Source: JALZAI01 sp038212215
GTDB lineage: Bacteria; Actinomycetota; Actinomycetes; Mycobacteriales; Jatrophihabitantaceae
DNA length: 64,000 nucleotides
Assembly: GCA_038212215.1 (NCBI GenBank)
Contig: JBBQUT010000023.1
Location: 1 to 64,000, forward strand
Direction of reading: 5' to 3'
The notes under the pieces are model-generated. The model was not told where the DNA came from. It searched no databases and saw only the letters and a list, made by a program, of their open reading frames with translations. A program made the translations under genes and the position numbers. This document shows positions 26,148 through 34,667 of this stretch, one piece after another (the first letter of the stretch is position 1; the number at the start of each line of letters is the position of its first letter).

Positions 26148-26582
26148 ATGACGACCGTGACGCGCACCTTCAACGTCACCGCCCCCGCCAATGTCGTCGT
26201 CGACTACCTCAAGGACTTCGGCAACGCCGAGCATTGGGACCCGGGCACCGAACGGTGCAGCCGCAACGACGTGGGACCGATCGCCGTCGGCGCGAACTGG
26301 CACAACGTGTCCAAGATCGGCGGCGTTTCCACCGAGTTGACCTACACCTTGCAGGAACTCACAACCGACAAGATCGTGCTGGTGGGGACGAACGACACGG
26401 CGACATCGACCGATTCAATCACCGTGCGGCCCGCCTCGGGGGGTAGCGAGATCACTTACCAGGCCGATATCGAGATGATCGGAGCGGCGAAGCTCGCCGC
26501 GCCGATCATCAAGCTCGCATTCGAAAAACTCGGCAACGACACCGCAAAGCAGATGACCGAGGTGCTGAACAAGCTCGGTTGA
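26148..26582 (+). CDS. SRPBCC-family (START-like) protein
   Basis: 144 aa from the ATG at 26148 with GAAAGGAGC just upstream. The START-like fold is evident: RTFNVTAPANVVVDYLKDFGNAEHWDPG, TYTLQELTTDKIVLVG, and the long C-terminal helix AAPIIKLAFEKLGNDTAKQM. It forms a deep hydrophobic pocket and often binds or transforms lipids, polyketides or other hydrophobic ligands. Likely in one operon with the VOC protein. It converges with another SRPBCC gene 35 bases away. Confidence 0.85.
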   Translation: MTTVTRTFNVTAPANVVVDYLKDFGNAEHWDPGTERCSRNDVGPIAVGANWHNVSKIGGVSTELTYTLQELTTDKIVLVGTNDTATSTDSITVRPASGGSEITYQADIEMIGAAKLAAPIIKLAFEKLGNDTAKQMTEVLNKLG

Positions 26583-26617
26583 GCGCAGTTAGAGCGCGGA
26601 CGCTGCACAGTGCCCGG

Positions 26618-27061
26618 TCAGGCGGGCGCCGTGCGGCGTTCTGCGATTGCGGCCAGCCGCGCCAGCGATTCTTGGTTGCGCCGAACCAGGACGGCCTCGG
26701 AAACCGGATTGTGCAGCCATCGTCCCGGACCGGCCACGGGTGTCTCATGCATTCGCACCAGACACCCAGCACCCTCGTCCGCCAATTCGATGACGACTCG
26801 CGCCTCGCCGAACGGCCGACCTCGCGCGGTCAACACAAGCTTGCGATCGGGTTCCATCGCTTCAACCACGGTCTCGTCGCGGGTCACTAACGGCCACACG
26901 CCGGCGGCGTGAAACAACCGGCTGTCGACTGCGGGCCACGCGGCCTCCACCGCCCGCATGTGCGACGTACCCACTACCCAGTTGCTATACGTCCAACCGT
27001 CGGCGAGGACGGCGTACACCGCCTGACGGCTAGCGCGCGCGAAAATGTCGTTAATGGCCAT
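26618..27061 (-). CDS. SRPBCC-family protein
   Basis: 147 aa: YAVLADGWTYSNWVVGTSHMRAVE at the start, strands PDRKLVLTARGRPFGEARVVIEL, and C-terminal helix RRNQESLARLAAIAE. This subtype, with the W-x-x-W-V-V-G-x-S-H-x-R pattern, commonly follows a CrtI-like FAD oxidoreductase in actinobacteria, as here: it starts 18 bases after the oxidoreductase stop on the same strand. It probably binds the oxidoreductase product or substrate. Not closely similar to the SRPBCC gene it converges with. Confidence 0.85.
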   Translation of the reverse strand: MAINDIFARASRQAVYAVLADGWTYSNWVVGTSHMRAVEAAWPAVDSRLFHAAGVWPLVTRDETVVEAMEPDRKLVLTARGRPFGEARVVIELADEGAGCLVRMHETPVAGPGRWLHNPVSEAVLVRRNQESLARLAAIAERRTAPA

Positions 27062-27079
27062 GGCCGCATCGTTCCCCGG

Positions 27080-28690
27080 TCAGAACTTCGCATCACGGTA
27101 AATGCGCCGCATCAGCATCGATTGCCCGGCGCGGCGCGCGCGGCCGGTGAGCGCCGCGCGACCCAGGGCAGCGATGGCTGCATTGGATCCGCATGCACCG
27201 TGCACGCCCCCTCCCGGATGCGCTGAGGATCCGGCGAGAAAGAGCCGATCAACCGGTGTGGCCGCCCCGCCGAGTCCAGGCACCGGCCGGAAAACGAGTT
27301 GTTGATGCAACTGGGCGGTGCCGCCGTTAACGGCACCGTCCACAAGATTGGCGTTGCGGCGCTGCAGGTCCTGAGGTGCCTGAACGTGGCGCGCGATCAC
27401 CGACGAGCCGAACCCGGGCGCGTGCGACTCGACGAGCGCCTCGACCCGCTCAACCTGCTGGTGCACGATCTCGTCGGTCATCTCGATACCGCGCGGCAGA
27501 TGCGTATAAGCCCAGGCAGATTCGGTGCCGGCCGGCGAGCGGGTGGAATCGGCTGTCGTCATCTGCCCGAACAGGACGAAGGGCCGGGTGGGCACCCGTC
27601 TGGTGGCGAGGTCCGCCGCGTAATCGGTGAGGCCGTCCATGTCGACACCCAGGTGGACGGTGCCGGACTGCCGCGCGTCGCTGTCGGCCCACGGCACCGG
27701 CTTGTTCAGCGCCCAGTCGATCTTGAGAGTCGGCGCGTCCCATTGAAATTTCGTCAGGTCGTCGACGAACCGCGCGGGCAAATGTTCGGCACCTACGAGG
27801 TCACCGAACAGCGATGGTGCGACGACGTCCGCAAGCACGGCGCGGCGGGCGCCGATGCGCTCGCCGGATGCAAGCACGACACCGCGGGCACGGCCGCCGC
27901 TGACCTGGACCGATGCCACGCGCGAATTCACGCGCAGCTCGCCGCCTTTCGCAGCGAGCCGGGTGGCCAGGCCGTCGATGAGTGCGCCGGCCCCGCCTAC
28001 CGGGACGGGGAATCCGTGTCCGTGCCCGAGCATGGTGAGCAGCCAGCCGTACAGGGCGCTGCCCGCGCCGTCGGGCGGCAGATCGGTGTGCAGCGCATTG
28101 CCCGCGAAGAGAATTGGCGCGCCCGGGCCGCAGAAGTTCTCCTCGCCGAAGCGGCGCACCGGCTGTGCTGCCATGCGGGCCATCCGCAGCGTCTCGTCCA
28201 GACCCATCTGCCGCAACAGGCGTACCAGCGTCATTGTCGGCGGGAACGGCTGCAGCAGCGCCTGGACCACCCGCGCGCCGATCCGATCCCACTGCTCGCA
28301 CAGACGCAGCCAGACCGGCTCGTCGGCGGCGCAGTGCTCGCCGAGCGAGGCGGCGGTGCGCGCCGCGTCCTGCCACAACGTCGCCGACCGACCGTCCGGC
28401 AACAGATGCGTGAGCACGGCAGGAGATCGCGACCAGCTCACCCCGTAGGCACCTAGCTCGAGCGACTGGATGATCGGAGACGCGGCCGCCAGCGGATAGA
28501 ACGCGCTGAAGAGGTCGCTATGAAATCCCGGCGCTGTCACCTCCTCGGTGGCAACTGCACCGCCGGGCGCCGGTGCCGCCTCGCACACGACGACATCCCA
28601 ACCGGCGTCCGCCAGCAGGTTCGCGGCCACCAGGCCGTTGTGGCCCGCGCCGATCACCACTGCGTCGGGCACCGAGCTCGACTTTTCCAT
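27080..28690 (-). CDS. CrtI/phytoene-desaturase-like FAD-dependent oxidoreductase
   Basis: 536 aa from the ATG at 28690. The N-terminal Rossmann motif is DAVVIGAGHNGLVAANLLADAG with an acidic VVVCEA end. Further pieces are PGGAVATEEV, FSAFYPLAAASP and a C-terminal FAD segment FLAGSSAHPGGGVHGACG. The layout matches the Pyr_redox/CrtI family of amino-oxidase-like flavoproteins, which desaturate or isomerise hydrophobic molecules such as carotenoids. No other carotenoid gene is visible, so the substrate is open. It precedes an SRPBCC gene in the same operon and follows the epimerase gene after 32 bases. Confidence 0.85.
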   Translation of the reverse strand: MEKSSSVPDAVVIGAGHNGLVAANLLADAGWDVVVCEAAPAPGGAVATEEVTAPGFHSDLFSAFYPLAAASPIIQSLELGAYGVSWSRSPAVLTHLLPDGRSATLWQDAARTAASLGEHCAADEPVWLRLCEQWDRIGARVVQALLQPFPPTMTLVRLLRQMGLDETLRMARMAAQPVRRFGEENFCGPGAPILFAGNALHTDLPPDGAGSALYGWLLTMLGHGHGFPVPVGGAGALIDGLATRLAAKGGELRVNSRVASVQVSGGRARGVVLASGERIGARRAVLADVVAPSLFGDLVGAEHLPARFVDDLTKFQWDAPTLKIDWALNKPVPWADSDARQSGTVHLGVDMDGLTDYAADLATRRVPTRPFVLFGQMTTADSTRSPAGTESAWAYTHLPRGIEMTDEIVHQQVERVEALVESHAPGFGSSVIARHVQAPQDLQRRNANLVDGAVNGGTAQLHQQLVFRPVPGLGGAATPVDRLFLAGSSAHPGGGVHGACGSNAAIAALGRAALTGRARRAGQSMLMRRIYRDAKF

Positions 28691-28722
28691 TCTGGCTCGA
28701 TCCCTAGGCATGCGGCGGTGTC

Positions 28723-29745
28723 TTAGATGGTGCCGTTCTCGATCGCGTGCTCGATCCACGGGATGACCTCGTCCAGCATGGCGGACAGCGACGTGGTGGC
28801 TTCGAAGCCCAGGATTCGCTTGGCCTTCTGCACGTCCGGCACCCGCTTCTGCACGTCGTGCTCGAAACCGGGGTCGCTCACGTAGCGGAACGGCGCGTCC
28901 GGACCCTTGATCTTGGTCCAGATGAGCTCAGCGAGCGCGAGGACGGTTGTGGACTGCGCGGTGGAGAGGTTGAAGTCGTCGTTGAGGGCCTCCTCGCGTT
29001 CGACGCATTCGACTATGCCGCGCGCCAGATCCGCGCCGTAGGTGTAATGGCGCACCTGCTCGCCGCCGCCGAGGATATGCAGCGGATCCTGGCCCTTGAG
29101 CACCTTTTGCACGAGGTCGGGCACGACATGGCTCATCGCGAGCTTGACGTTTCCAGATTCGATCTCCACGTCGCCTAGAGCGCGACCTTCGCCGATGCCG
29201 ACGCAGTTGAACGGCCGAATAATGGTGTAGGGCAGCTTGTACTGGTCCCACGCCGCGAGCGCGAAGTATTCGACGGCTAGTTTTTGGAAACCGTACGAGG
29301 AAAGCGGCGGCGGAATCTTGCGCTCGTCGCCCTCGGCCGAGGGCCAGTGCTGGGTCGATTCGAAAACCATCGACGAGCTCAGATAGGTAACCTTCTGCAA
29401 CTGGCCGTCCTGGTGCGCCTTGATCGCAGCGTCGCACGACGAGGCGATGATGCGCTCATTGCTGGCGAGCAGGTCGTACGGGTAGGAGTGGAAGTAGGAA
29501 ATCCCGCCGATAAGTGCGGCGCCTGCGACGAAGTGATCGCAGTCGCTGAGCAGATCGATCATCATGTCGGTATCGCGCACATCGCCTTCGATGAGCCGGT
29601 AGTTCGGGTGGTCGTCATAGGACTTCACCACCTTGCCGTACTTGGAGAAGTTGTCGACGCCGACGACGTCGTGACCTCGTTCGAGAAGTTCTTCGACGAC
29701 ATAGCCGCCGATGAAGCCGGCTGAACCGCTGACAAGTGTCTTCAC
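28723..29745 (-). CDS. NAD-dependent sugar-nucleotide epimerase/dehydratase (extended SDR)
   Basis: 340 aa. NAD-binding GSAGFIG at 7-13, catalytic serine in YLSSSMVFE (123-125) and the Y151-x3-K155 pair in SYGFQK. NCVGIGEGRA replaces the usual NxYGP. Likely substrate is a UDP- or other NDP-sugar feeding the surface polymer genes around it. It is the third gene of a minus-strand run: nucleotide-sugar dehydrogenase, GT2, epimerase, separated by 31 and 4 bases. Family members often work as 4-epimerases or 4,6-dehydratases; the exact reaction is not decided by sequence. Confidence 0.88.
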   Translation of the reverse strand: MKTLVSGSAGFIGGYVVEELLERGHDVVGVDNFSKYGKVVKSYDDHPNYRLIEGDVRDTDMMIDLLSDCDHFVAGAALIGGISYFHSYPYDLLASNERIIASSCDAAIKAHQDGQLQKVTYLSSSMVFESTQHWPSAEGDERKIPPPLSSYGFQKLAVEYFALAAWDQYKLPYTIIRPFNCVGIGEGRALGDVEIESGNVKLAMSHVVPDLVQKVLKGQDPLHILGGGEQVRHYTYGADLARGIVECVEREEALNDDFNLSTAQSTTVLALAELIWTKIKGPDAPFRYVSDPGFEHDVQKRVPDVQKAKRILGFEATTSLSAMLDEVIPWIEHAIENGTI

Positions 29746-29749
29746 TGCA

Positions 29750-30544
29750 TCACTCCGAGTTCTGGGGATGGGGGGGCACGACCGTCGCCGTCTGCCGCGC
29801 GGCGTCGCGCATATCGATCTGCAGGCGCGGGCCGTAGGCGAAGAAATACCAATGCAAATAGCGGGGCAGCCATCTGGCGACCTTGAAATTGGAGACGCCC
29901 GCCGGACGGTCGAGCCAGATGGTCGGAATTTCAGCCACAGGAAGCCGCATCCGACGTGCTTTCGCGGTCAATTCCAGACCGATCTCGAAACCGTCACGGC
30001 TGTCGATACCGACAAGTTCGACGAATTCGCGGCTGTACGCCTTGAAGGAGTTGGTGGCATCGCGAGTGCCCACGCGTGCGAACCAATGCAATGTGCGCCC
30101 GGCGTTCTTGGAGAGCATTCTCTTGAACATCGGGCCGCCCACCTGCTGGCCGCCCGGCATGTACCGCGATGCCGCCGCGACCACGACACCGCGCTCGACG
30201 AGGCGAGTGAGATCGTCGATCTGGCGCGGGTCGTCGCATCCGTCAGCCATGGTAACGACGACGACTGGCGCCTGCGCATGGTGCACACCGAAGCGGATGG
30301 CTTGCGCCGGCCCACGGCCGTAATCGTTCACGATCGCGCGAACTGTCGGCTGCTCATGTGAGCCGTACGCCTCGATCACCGGGATCGTGGTGTCCTCCGG
30401 AAAGTCCACGACGACGAGCACCTCGCAGCGCAGCGTCACCGCTTCGAGCAAGCGGTCGAGCACCGGGACGATGTGCGTTCCTTCGTTGAATGCGGGAATC
30501 ACCACCGTCACTCGCGGAGCGGCTCCGGCATCGTGCTCGCTCAC
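29750..30544 (-). CDS. family 2 glycosyltransferase, dolichyl-phosphate-mannose-synthase-like
   Basis: 264 aa. PRVTVVIPAFNEGTHIVPVLDRL starts the GT-A fold, EVLVVVDFPEDTT carries the first acidic site, VVTMADGCDDPRQID has the D-x-D-like site where most relatives read DADLQ, and ATNSFKAYSREFVE lies before the acceptor-side helix. No C-terminal membrane helices are seen, so it is a soluble or peripheral enzyme that puts a sugar on a polyprenyl phosphate or on a lipid-linked acceptor at the inner face of the membrane. It lies between the nucleotide-sugar dehydrogenase and the epimerase. Confidence 0.85.
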   Translation of the reverse strand: MSEHDAGAAPRVTVVIPAFNEGTHIVPVLDRLLEAVTLRCEVLVVVDFPEDTTIPVIEAYGSHEQPTVRAIVNDYGRGPAQAIRFGVHHAQAPVVVVTMADGCDDPRQIDDLTRLVERGVVVAAASRYMPGGQQVGGPMFKRMLSKNAGRTLHWFARVGTRDATNSFKAYSREFVELVGIDSRDGFEIGLELTAKARRMRLPVAEIPTIWLDRPAGVSNFKVARWLPRYLHWYFFAYGPRLQIDMRDAARQTATVVPPHPQNSE

Positions 30545-30575
30545 AGCCGAGCCTCGCTTCGCTCATGGCGTTCTC

Positions 30576-31781
30576 TCACGAAGCGACATCCCGTCCAAGG
30601 ATGTTCCAGACGTCAGCGACCGGCTTGTCGGTGACGACGGCGCCGTACTCGGCGTGCGGCGTCGCCACGATGAGCACGTCGGACTCGCTCAACACCTGCT
30701 CGAGCGGCACCAGATCGGGGTCGGTCGTCACGTAGGGGTCGGTCATCAGCACCCGCTGAGCCTTGAACGAGAGGATGCGCTTGAGCTTGTAGGCGAGGCT
30801 GGAGCGGGTGTCGTCCGAGCCGGCTTTGAACGACGCACCGAGGATGCCTACTGTTGACGACTCGAGGTCGTGGCGCGCGGAAAGTTGGCTCACGACATAG
30901 AGCGGAAGCCCTTCATTGACGAGCATCGCTGCATGCCCGAGGCCGAAGTTGTTGTCGTTGAATGCGGCGAGTTGCATGGTGTCCTTGAACAGACACGGCC
31001 CGGCTGCGAAACCCGCGGACGGCATGTCGGCCGCGCGAGGATAGTCCTGCGCCAGGCCGCGTCGGATCCGCTCGAAGTCCAGCCCACGGCTGTCGGCGAT
31101 CGTATAGAACTGGTTGACCGCAGCGAATTTGATGTATCGCCAGGTATTGGTGAAGAGCTTCGCGAGCTCGGCTTCCTCGGGTTCCAGTTCGACGATCGCC
31201 TCGGTGAGCCGACCGAACACCGCGGCGGCGCGGTCGCGGGCTTGCTGGTCGCGGCCAGACACGATCTGCGGCAGCGTGTACAGCTCGGTCATCGCGCGGC
31301 CCTCCGCGATGCGCTCGGGGCAGAACGCCACGTCGATCTTCAGCCCGAGATCGGCGACCATCCGCTCGACCAGCCTGGTGACGCCCGGGAAGACGGTGCT
31401 GCGCAGGATCAGCAACTGACCGTCCTGGAAATACGGGGCGCAAGTTTGCAGCGCACGCGGGATGGCTTGGGGGTCGGGGTTGAGATGCTCGTCGACCGGG
31501 GTGCCGATGACGACGATCACGTTCTCGGCGAGCCCGACCACAGCGGGGTCGGTCACCGCGCGAAGCGCGCCGGACGCGGTGGCCGCTTTGAGCTTCGCGT
31601 CCGCACCTGGTTCGTCGAATGGGAGAATTGCATCGTTCACTAGGGAAACGGCTGCTTCGCTGACGTCATAGATCAGCGTGGACGCTCCCGCGTCGGCCAA
31701 GGCGATGGCGAGCGGTAGCCCGACGTGGCCGCAGCCGCCGATGACGACGACGTCGTGGGAGAACTTGTCAGGGCGTTGCAT
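30576..31781 (-). CDS. UDP-sugar (UDP-glucose/UDP-ManNAc type) 6-dehydrogenase
   Basis: 401 aa from the ATG at 31781 (GAGGA five bases before). Rossmann motif VVVIGGCGHVGLPLAIALADAG, central GTPVDEHLNPD, and the catalytic cysteine in AAGPCLFKD (about residue 263) with FTNTWRYIKFAAVNQFY. The C-terminal domain has GILGASFKAGSDDTRSS. It oxidises C6 of an NDP-sugar to the uronic acid with two NAD+. WecC-like and UGD-like enzymes both fit; the sequence looks closer to the ManNAc/GlcNAc uronate type. It heads the minus-strand surface-sugar operon. Confidence 0.88.
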   Translation of the reverse strand: MQRPDKFSHDVVVIGGCGHVGLPLAIALADAGASTLIYDVSEAAVSLVNDAILPFDEPGADAKLKAATASGALRAVTDPAVVGLAENVIVVIGTPVDEHLNPDPQAIPRALQTCAPYFQDGQLLILRSTVFPGVTRLVERMVADLGLKIDVAFCPERIAEGRAMTELYTLPQIVSGRDQQARDRAAAVFGRLTEAIVELEPEEAELAKLFTNTWRYIKFAAVNQFYTIADSRGLDFERIRRGLAQDYPRAADMPSAGFAAGPCLFKDTMQLAAFNDNNFGLGHAAMLVNEGLPLYVVSQLSARHDLESSTVGILGASFKAGSDDTRSSLAYKLKRILSFKAQRVLMTDPYVTTDPDLVPLEQVLSESDVLIVATPHAEYGAVVTDKPVADVWNILGRDVAS

Positions 31782-31886
31782 CTGGTCCTCGAGGGTTTCC
31801 TGGGGGCGCTGGCGGCACACGAGCGCAACTGCTCATATTACCGGCCGCACAATTGCCGCACCGACGCTGCCAAGGCGCTACCGTGC

Positions 31887-33494
31887 TCAGCAGCGGGTCG
31901 GCAGCCGGTGCCCGGACGGCCCGGTGGCGTAGGAAGCGGCCTTGTGCGTGAGGTGGACGCCCAGCAGTCGGGCGCGCGCTTCGGCCTCCGGACTGAGAAA
32001 AACCTTCCACACACCAACATAGGCCGGGATATACGTCGCGTTCAGGAAGACGCCCATCTTGCGCCGCGTCGGTCCGTACCAACCGCGGATCGCGATGACC
32101 GCCGGGTGGGCGGCCCGAATTTGCGCCTTCCACGCGAGAAAACCACCGGCGGTGTGGTGGATCTTCCACGCCCCGACGCCGCCGCCCAAATAGATGTAGC
32201 GATCCGGATTCCGTCGGCCGGTCAGCACCAGCGCCGTCGGGTCACCAAGCGCGTACAAGGTGCCCTTTGCGCCCAGCATCCGGGTGACGGCGCACGCATC
32301 GGCACGCTGCGCGATCAACCCGCGGTCGTTGAGCGGGTCGCGGGTGAACCATAAGCACGACAGCGCAGCCAGCACCACCATGGCGAGAATCACTCCGGTT
32401 GCCGCCGTTCGGTGATAGAGCGGGCTGGCCCATCTGGCGGTGACGAGCGCTGCGACTCCGCCCAGTCCGAGCGCGGCGTAGGGCAACAGTGGATACAGGT
32501 CCGGGTAGCCCTGGAAGTCGAAGGTGGAGTAGGCCGCCTCCAGCAGAAAGGTGATCAGCACGACCGTGCTCACCGGGTTGCGCAGGCTACGACGGTCGAG
32601 AATCCCCGCAACGATCACGAGAAGCAGGAGTGCGGCGAGGCCTGCCCAGAACAGGATGCCGCTGAAGTCGTAGTAGTCACGGACGACTCGAAGGATTTGC
32701 GTCACGTTGCCGGCGAAGCTGGTCGGCCCACGCTGCACGCCGGTTGCCGGGAACACGAACACGCTCTCGAAGAATCTGCCGAACGCTCCCGTCGCCACGA
32801 AGTACCCGGCGATCACGACAAGCGGAAGAGCGGCACCGGCCAGCGTCGTACCGAGCGTGCGCCAACGCTTACCCGCCTCAGCGCTGCACACCGCGACGAT
32901 GACGATCACCAGCGGGTAGGCCACCAGCGGCTGCCAGTCGAGAAAGGCGACGCCGCCCAGCAGTGCCGCGGCGAACCAGCGGCGTTGCACCGCAAGCGTC
33001 ATCGCCAGCACCGCACAGAGAATGCCCGGGGTCTTGGCGTCTGGGCCGGTCATCGCGTCGAGCGCGATCCCTCGAAAGGCAGCGAACACAACCGCCGCGA
33101 CAACCGCAGCGACAACTGATCGCCACAGGCGAAGCGCCAGCCAGTAGACGGCCAGCACGGTCAGACACGTCATCGCCAGGTACGCGAGCCGGATCGAATG
33201 CAGGTCGAACAAGCCGACCAAGCGACCGGCTGCCACGGCAACGCCCGCGGTCAGCGAGGCCAGTGGGCCCTTGGGATCGAAGATGCTGGCATAGATCGGA
33301 ACGCCGTGCGCGAACTGCTGGGCGCTGTAGGCGTAGATCGCCGGGTCGCGTTCGAGCGTTCCGTCGATACTGAAGCGGGTGAACATGACGACAGCCGCGG
33401 CGAGAGCGCCCAGCGCCCCGAGTATCGCCGGCGCGCCGGCGCGCCCGGAATCGGCGAAACGTTGCGGCAGGGGCACCACCGAACTGTAAAACAC
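31887..33494 (-). CDS. multi-pass membrane glycosyltransferase-like protein (GT-C type)
   Basis: 535 aa with about ten hydrophobic helices. Early outside loop IDGTLERDPAIYAYSAQQFAHG carries the acidic D/E pair of GT-C enzymes (ArnT/PMT/GT87-like), and GVPIYASIFDPKGPL is typical of this actinobacterial family. The C-terminal ~120 residues (YALGDPTALVLTGRRNPDRYIYL onward) form a soluble outside domain. It probably moves a sugar from a polyprenyl-phosphate donor to a surface polymer outside the membrane. It diverges from galE by 118 bases and lies upstream of the dehydrogenase operon. GTG start. Confidence 0.75.
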   Translation of the reverse strand: MFYSSVVPLPQRFADSGRAGAPAILGALGALAAAVVMFTRFSIDGTLERDPAIYAYSAQQFAHGVPIYASIFDPKGPLASLTAGVAVAAGRLVGLFDLHSIRLAYLAMTCLTVLAVYWLALRLWRSVVAAVVAAVVFAAFRGIALDAMTGPDAKTPGILCAVLAMTLAVQRRWFAAALLGGVAFLDWQPLVAYPLVIVIVAVCSAEAGKRWRTLGTTLAGAALPLVVIAGYFVATGAFGRFFESVFVFPATGVQRGPTSFAGNVTQILRVVRDYYDFSGILFWAGLAALLLLVIVAGILDRRSLRNPVSTVVLITFLLEAAYSTFDFQGYPDLYPLLPYAALGLGGVAALVTARWASPLYHRTAATGVILAMVVLAALSCLWFTRDPLNDRGLIAQRADACAVTRMLGAKGTLYALGDPTALVLTGRRNPDRYIYLGGGVGAWKIHHTAGGFLAWKAQIRAAHPAVIAIRGWYGPTRRKMGVFLNATYIPAYVGVWKVFLSPEAEARARLLGVHLTHKAASYATGPSGHRLPTRC

Positions 33495-33612
33495 CCGAAC
33501 TCGCGCTCCACCTGGCTTGCCAGCAGACTCTCCGCTGACACCGCCTCGGTAGAGTCCAGCGTGCTCATGTCAGTTGTCGGCGCGCGCGGACAACTCGTAG
33601 AGGACGGTCCGG

Positions 33613-34584
33613 ATGGCGAACGAGACCTGGCTGGTGACCGGGGGCGCCGGCTACATCGGTGCACACGTCGTCCGGGCGTTGCAGGCCAGCGGACGCGACG
33701 TCGTGGTCGTCGACGACCTCAGCACGGGCATCGCGCAACGCCTCGACGTTGCGCTGATCTGCGGCGACGTCAGCGATTCGGCACTCGTCCGCGACACCGC
33801 GCGCCGTTTCGACGTCCGCGGCGTCCTCCATCTAGCGGCCGACAAAGAGGTCGAGGACTCCGTCCATCGTCCGCTGCATTACTACCGCCGCAATCTCGGT
33901 GGCCTGCTAGGCGTTCTTGAGGGGATGGCCGAGGCGGACGTATCGCAATTGGTGTACTCATCCAGTGCCGCGGTTTACGGCGCCACCACGGAGACTTTCG
34001 TGGCCGAAGACTCGACGACCGCACCGAGCAACCCCTACGGCGAGACCAAACTCGCTGGCGAATGGTTGGTCCGGGCGCAGGCCGCCGCCACCGGGATGCG
34101 CCACGCGACGCTGCGCTACTTCAACGTCGCGGGCGCAGGCGCCCCCGAACTCGGCGAGCTCGGCGCGCGCAACCTCATCCCGCTCGTCCTGGCGGCGGTC
34201 GCGGACGGCGAGTCGCCACGCATCTTCGGCACCGACTACCCCACCCCGGACGGCACCTGCATCCGCGACTACATCCATGTCGCCGACCTTGCCGCCGCAC
34301 ACGTGGACGCGCTCAGCCTCCTCACGGAACCGGGCGGCCACGTGCTCAACGTCGGCTGTGGGATCGGGCACTCGGTGCGCGACGTCATCGACATGGCCGC
34401 GGCGGTTACTGGTGCCCGCGTGACGCCCGTGCTCGCCGGGCGCCGGTCCGGCGACGCCCCGGCCGTGGTCGCCGACAACCGCCGGATCATCGCGCAGACA
34501 CCGTGGCGGCCTCGGCACGGTCTTCGCGACATGGTCGCCGACGCGTGGACGGCCCGCCGATACCGTCCACCGTCGATGCGGTAG
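33613..34584 (+). CDS. galE: UDP-glucose 4-epimerase
   Basis: 323 aa. NAD loop GGAGYIG at 10-16, VHLAADKEVEDSVHRP-like GalE stretch (HLAADKEVEDSV), VYSSSAAVYG, catalytic Y142-x3-K146 in NPYGETK, RYFNVAGAG and CIRDYIHVADLA. All are classic GalE motifs. It interconverts UDP-glucose and UDP-galactose (or the GlcNAc pair) for the polymer locus. GAGG lies before the ATG. The next gene follows on the same strand after 83 bases. Confidence 0.9.
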   Translation: MANETWLVTGGAGYIGAHVVRALQASGRDVVVVDDLSTGIAQRLDVALICGDVSDSALVRDTARRFDVRGVLHLAADKEVEDSVHRPLHYYRRNLGGLLGVLEGMAEADVSQLVYSSSAAVYGATTETFVAEDSTTAPSNPYGETKLAGEWLVRAQAAATGMRHATLRYFNVAGAGAPELGELGARNLIPLVLAAVADGESPRIFGTDYPTPDGTCIRDYIHVADLAAAHVDALSLLTEPGGHVLNVGCGIGHSVRDVIDMAAAVTGARVTPVLAGRRSGDAPAVVADNRRIIAQTPWRPRHGLRDMVADAWTARRYRPPSMR

Positions 34585-34667
34585 TCCGTTACGGTGACGC
34601 GAGTACGCGGCACCCGTGGGGCCCGGCTCCGCACGAGGTCCGGGCCACGATCGAAAGATGGTTTCCC

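Noticed and set aside
27080..28690. carotenoid biosynthesis cluster
   Set aside because: The oxidoreductase is CrtI-like, but no crtB, crtE or cyclase is nearby, so a carotenoid role cannot be claimed.
33495..33612. leaderless galE promoter
   Set aside because: A TAGAGG lies upstream, but it lacks the final T and a GAGG ribosome site is present, so it is not counted with the leaderless set.
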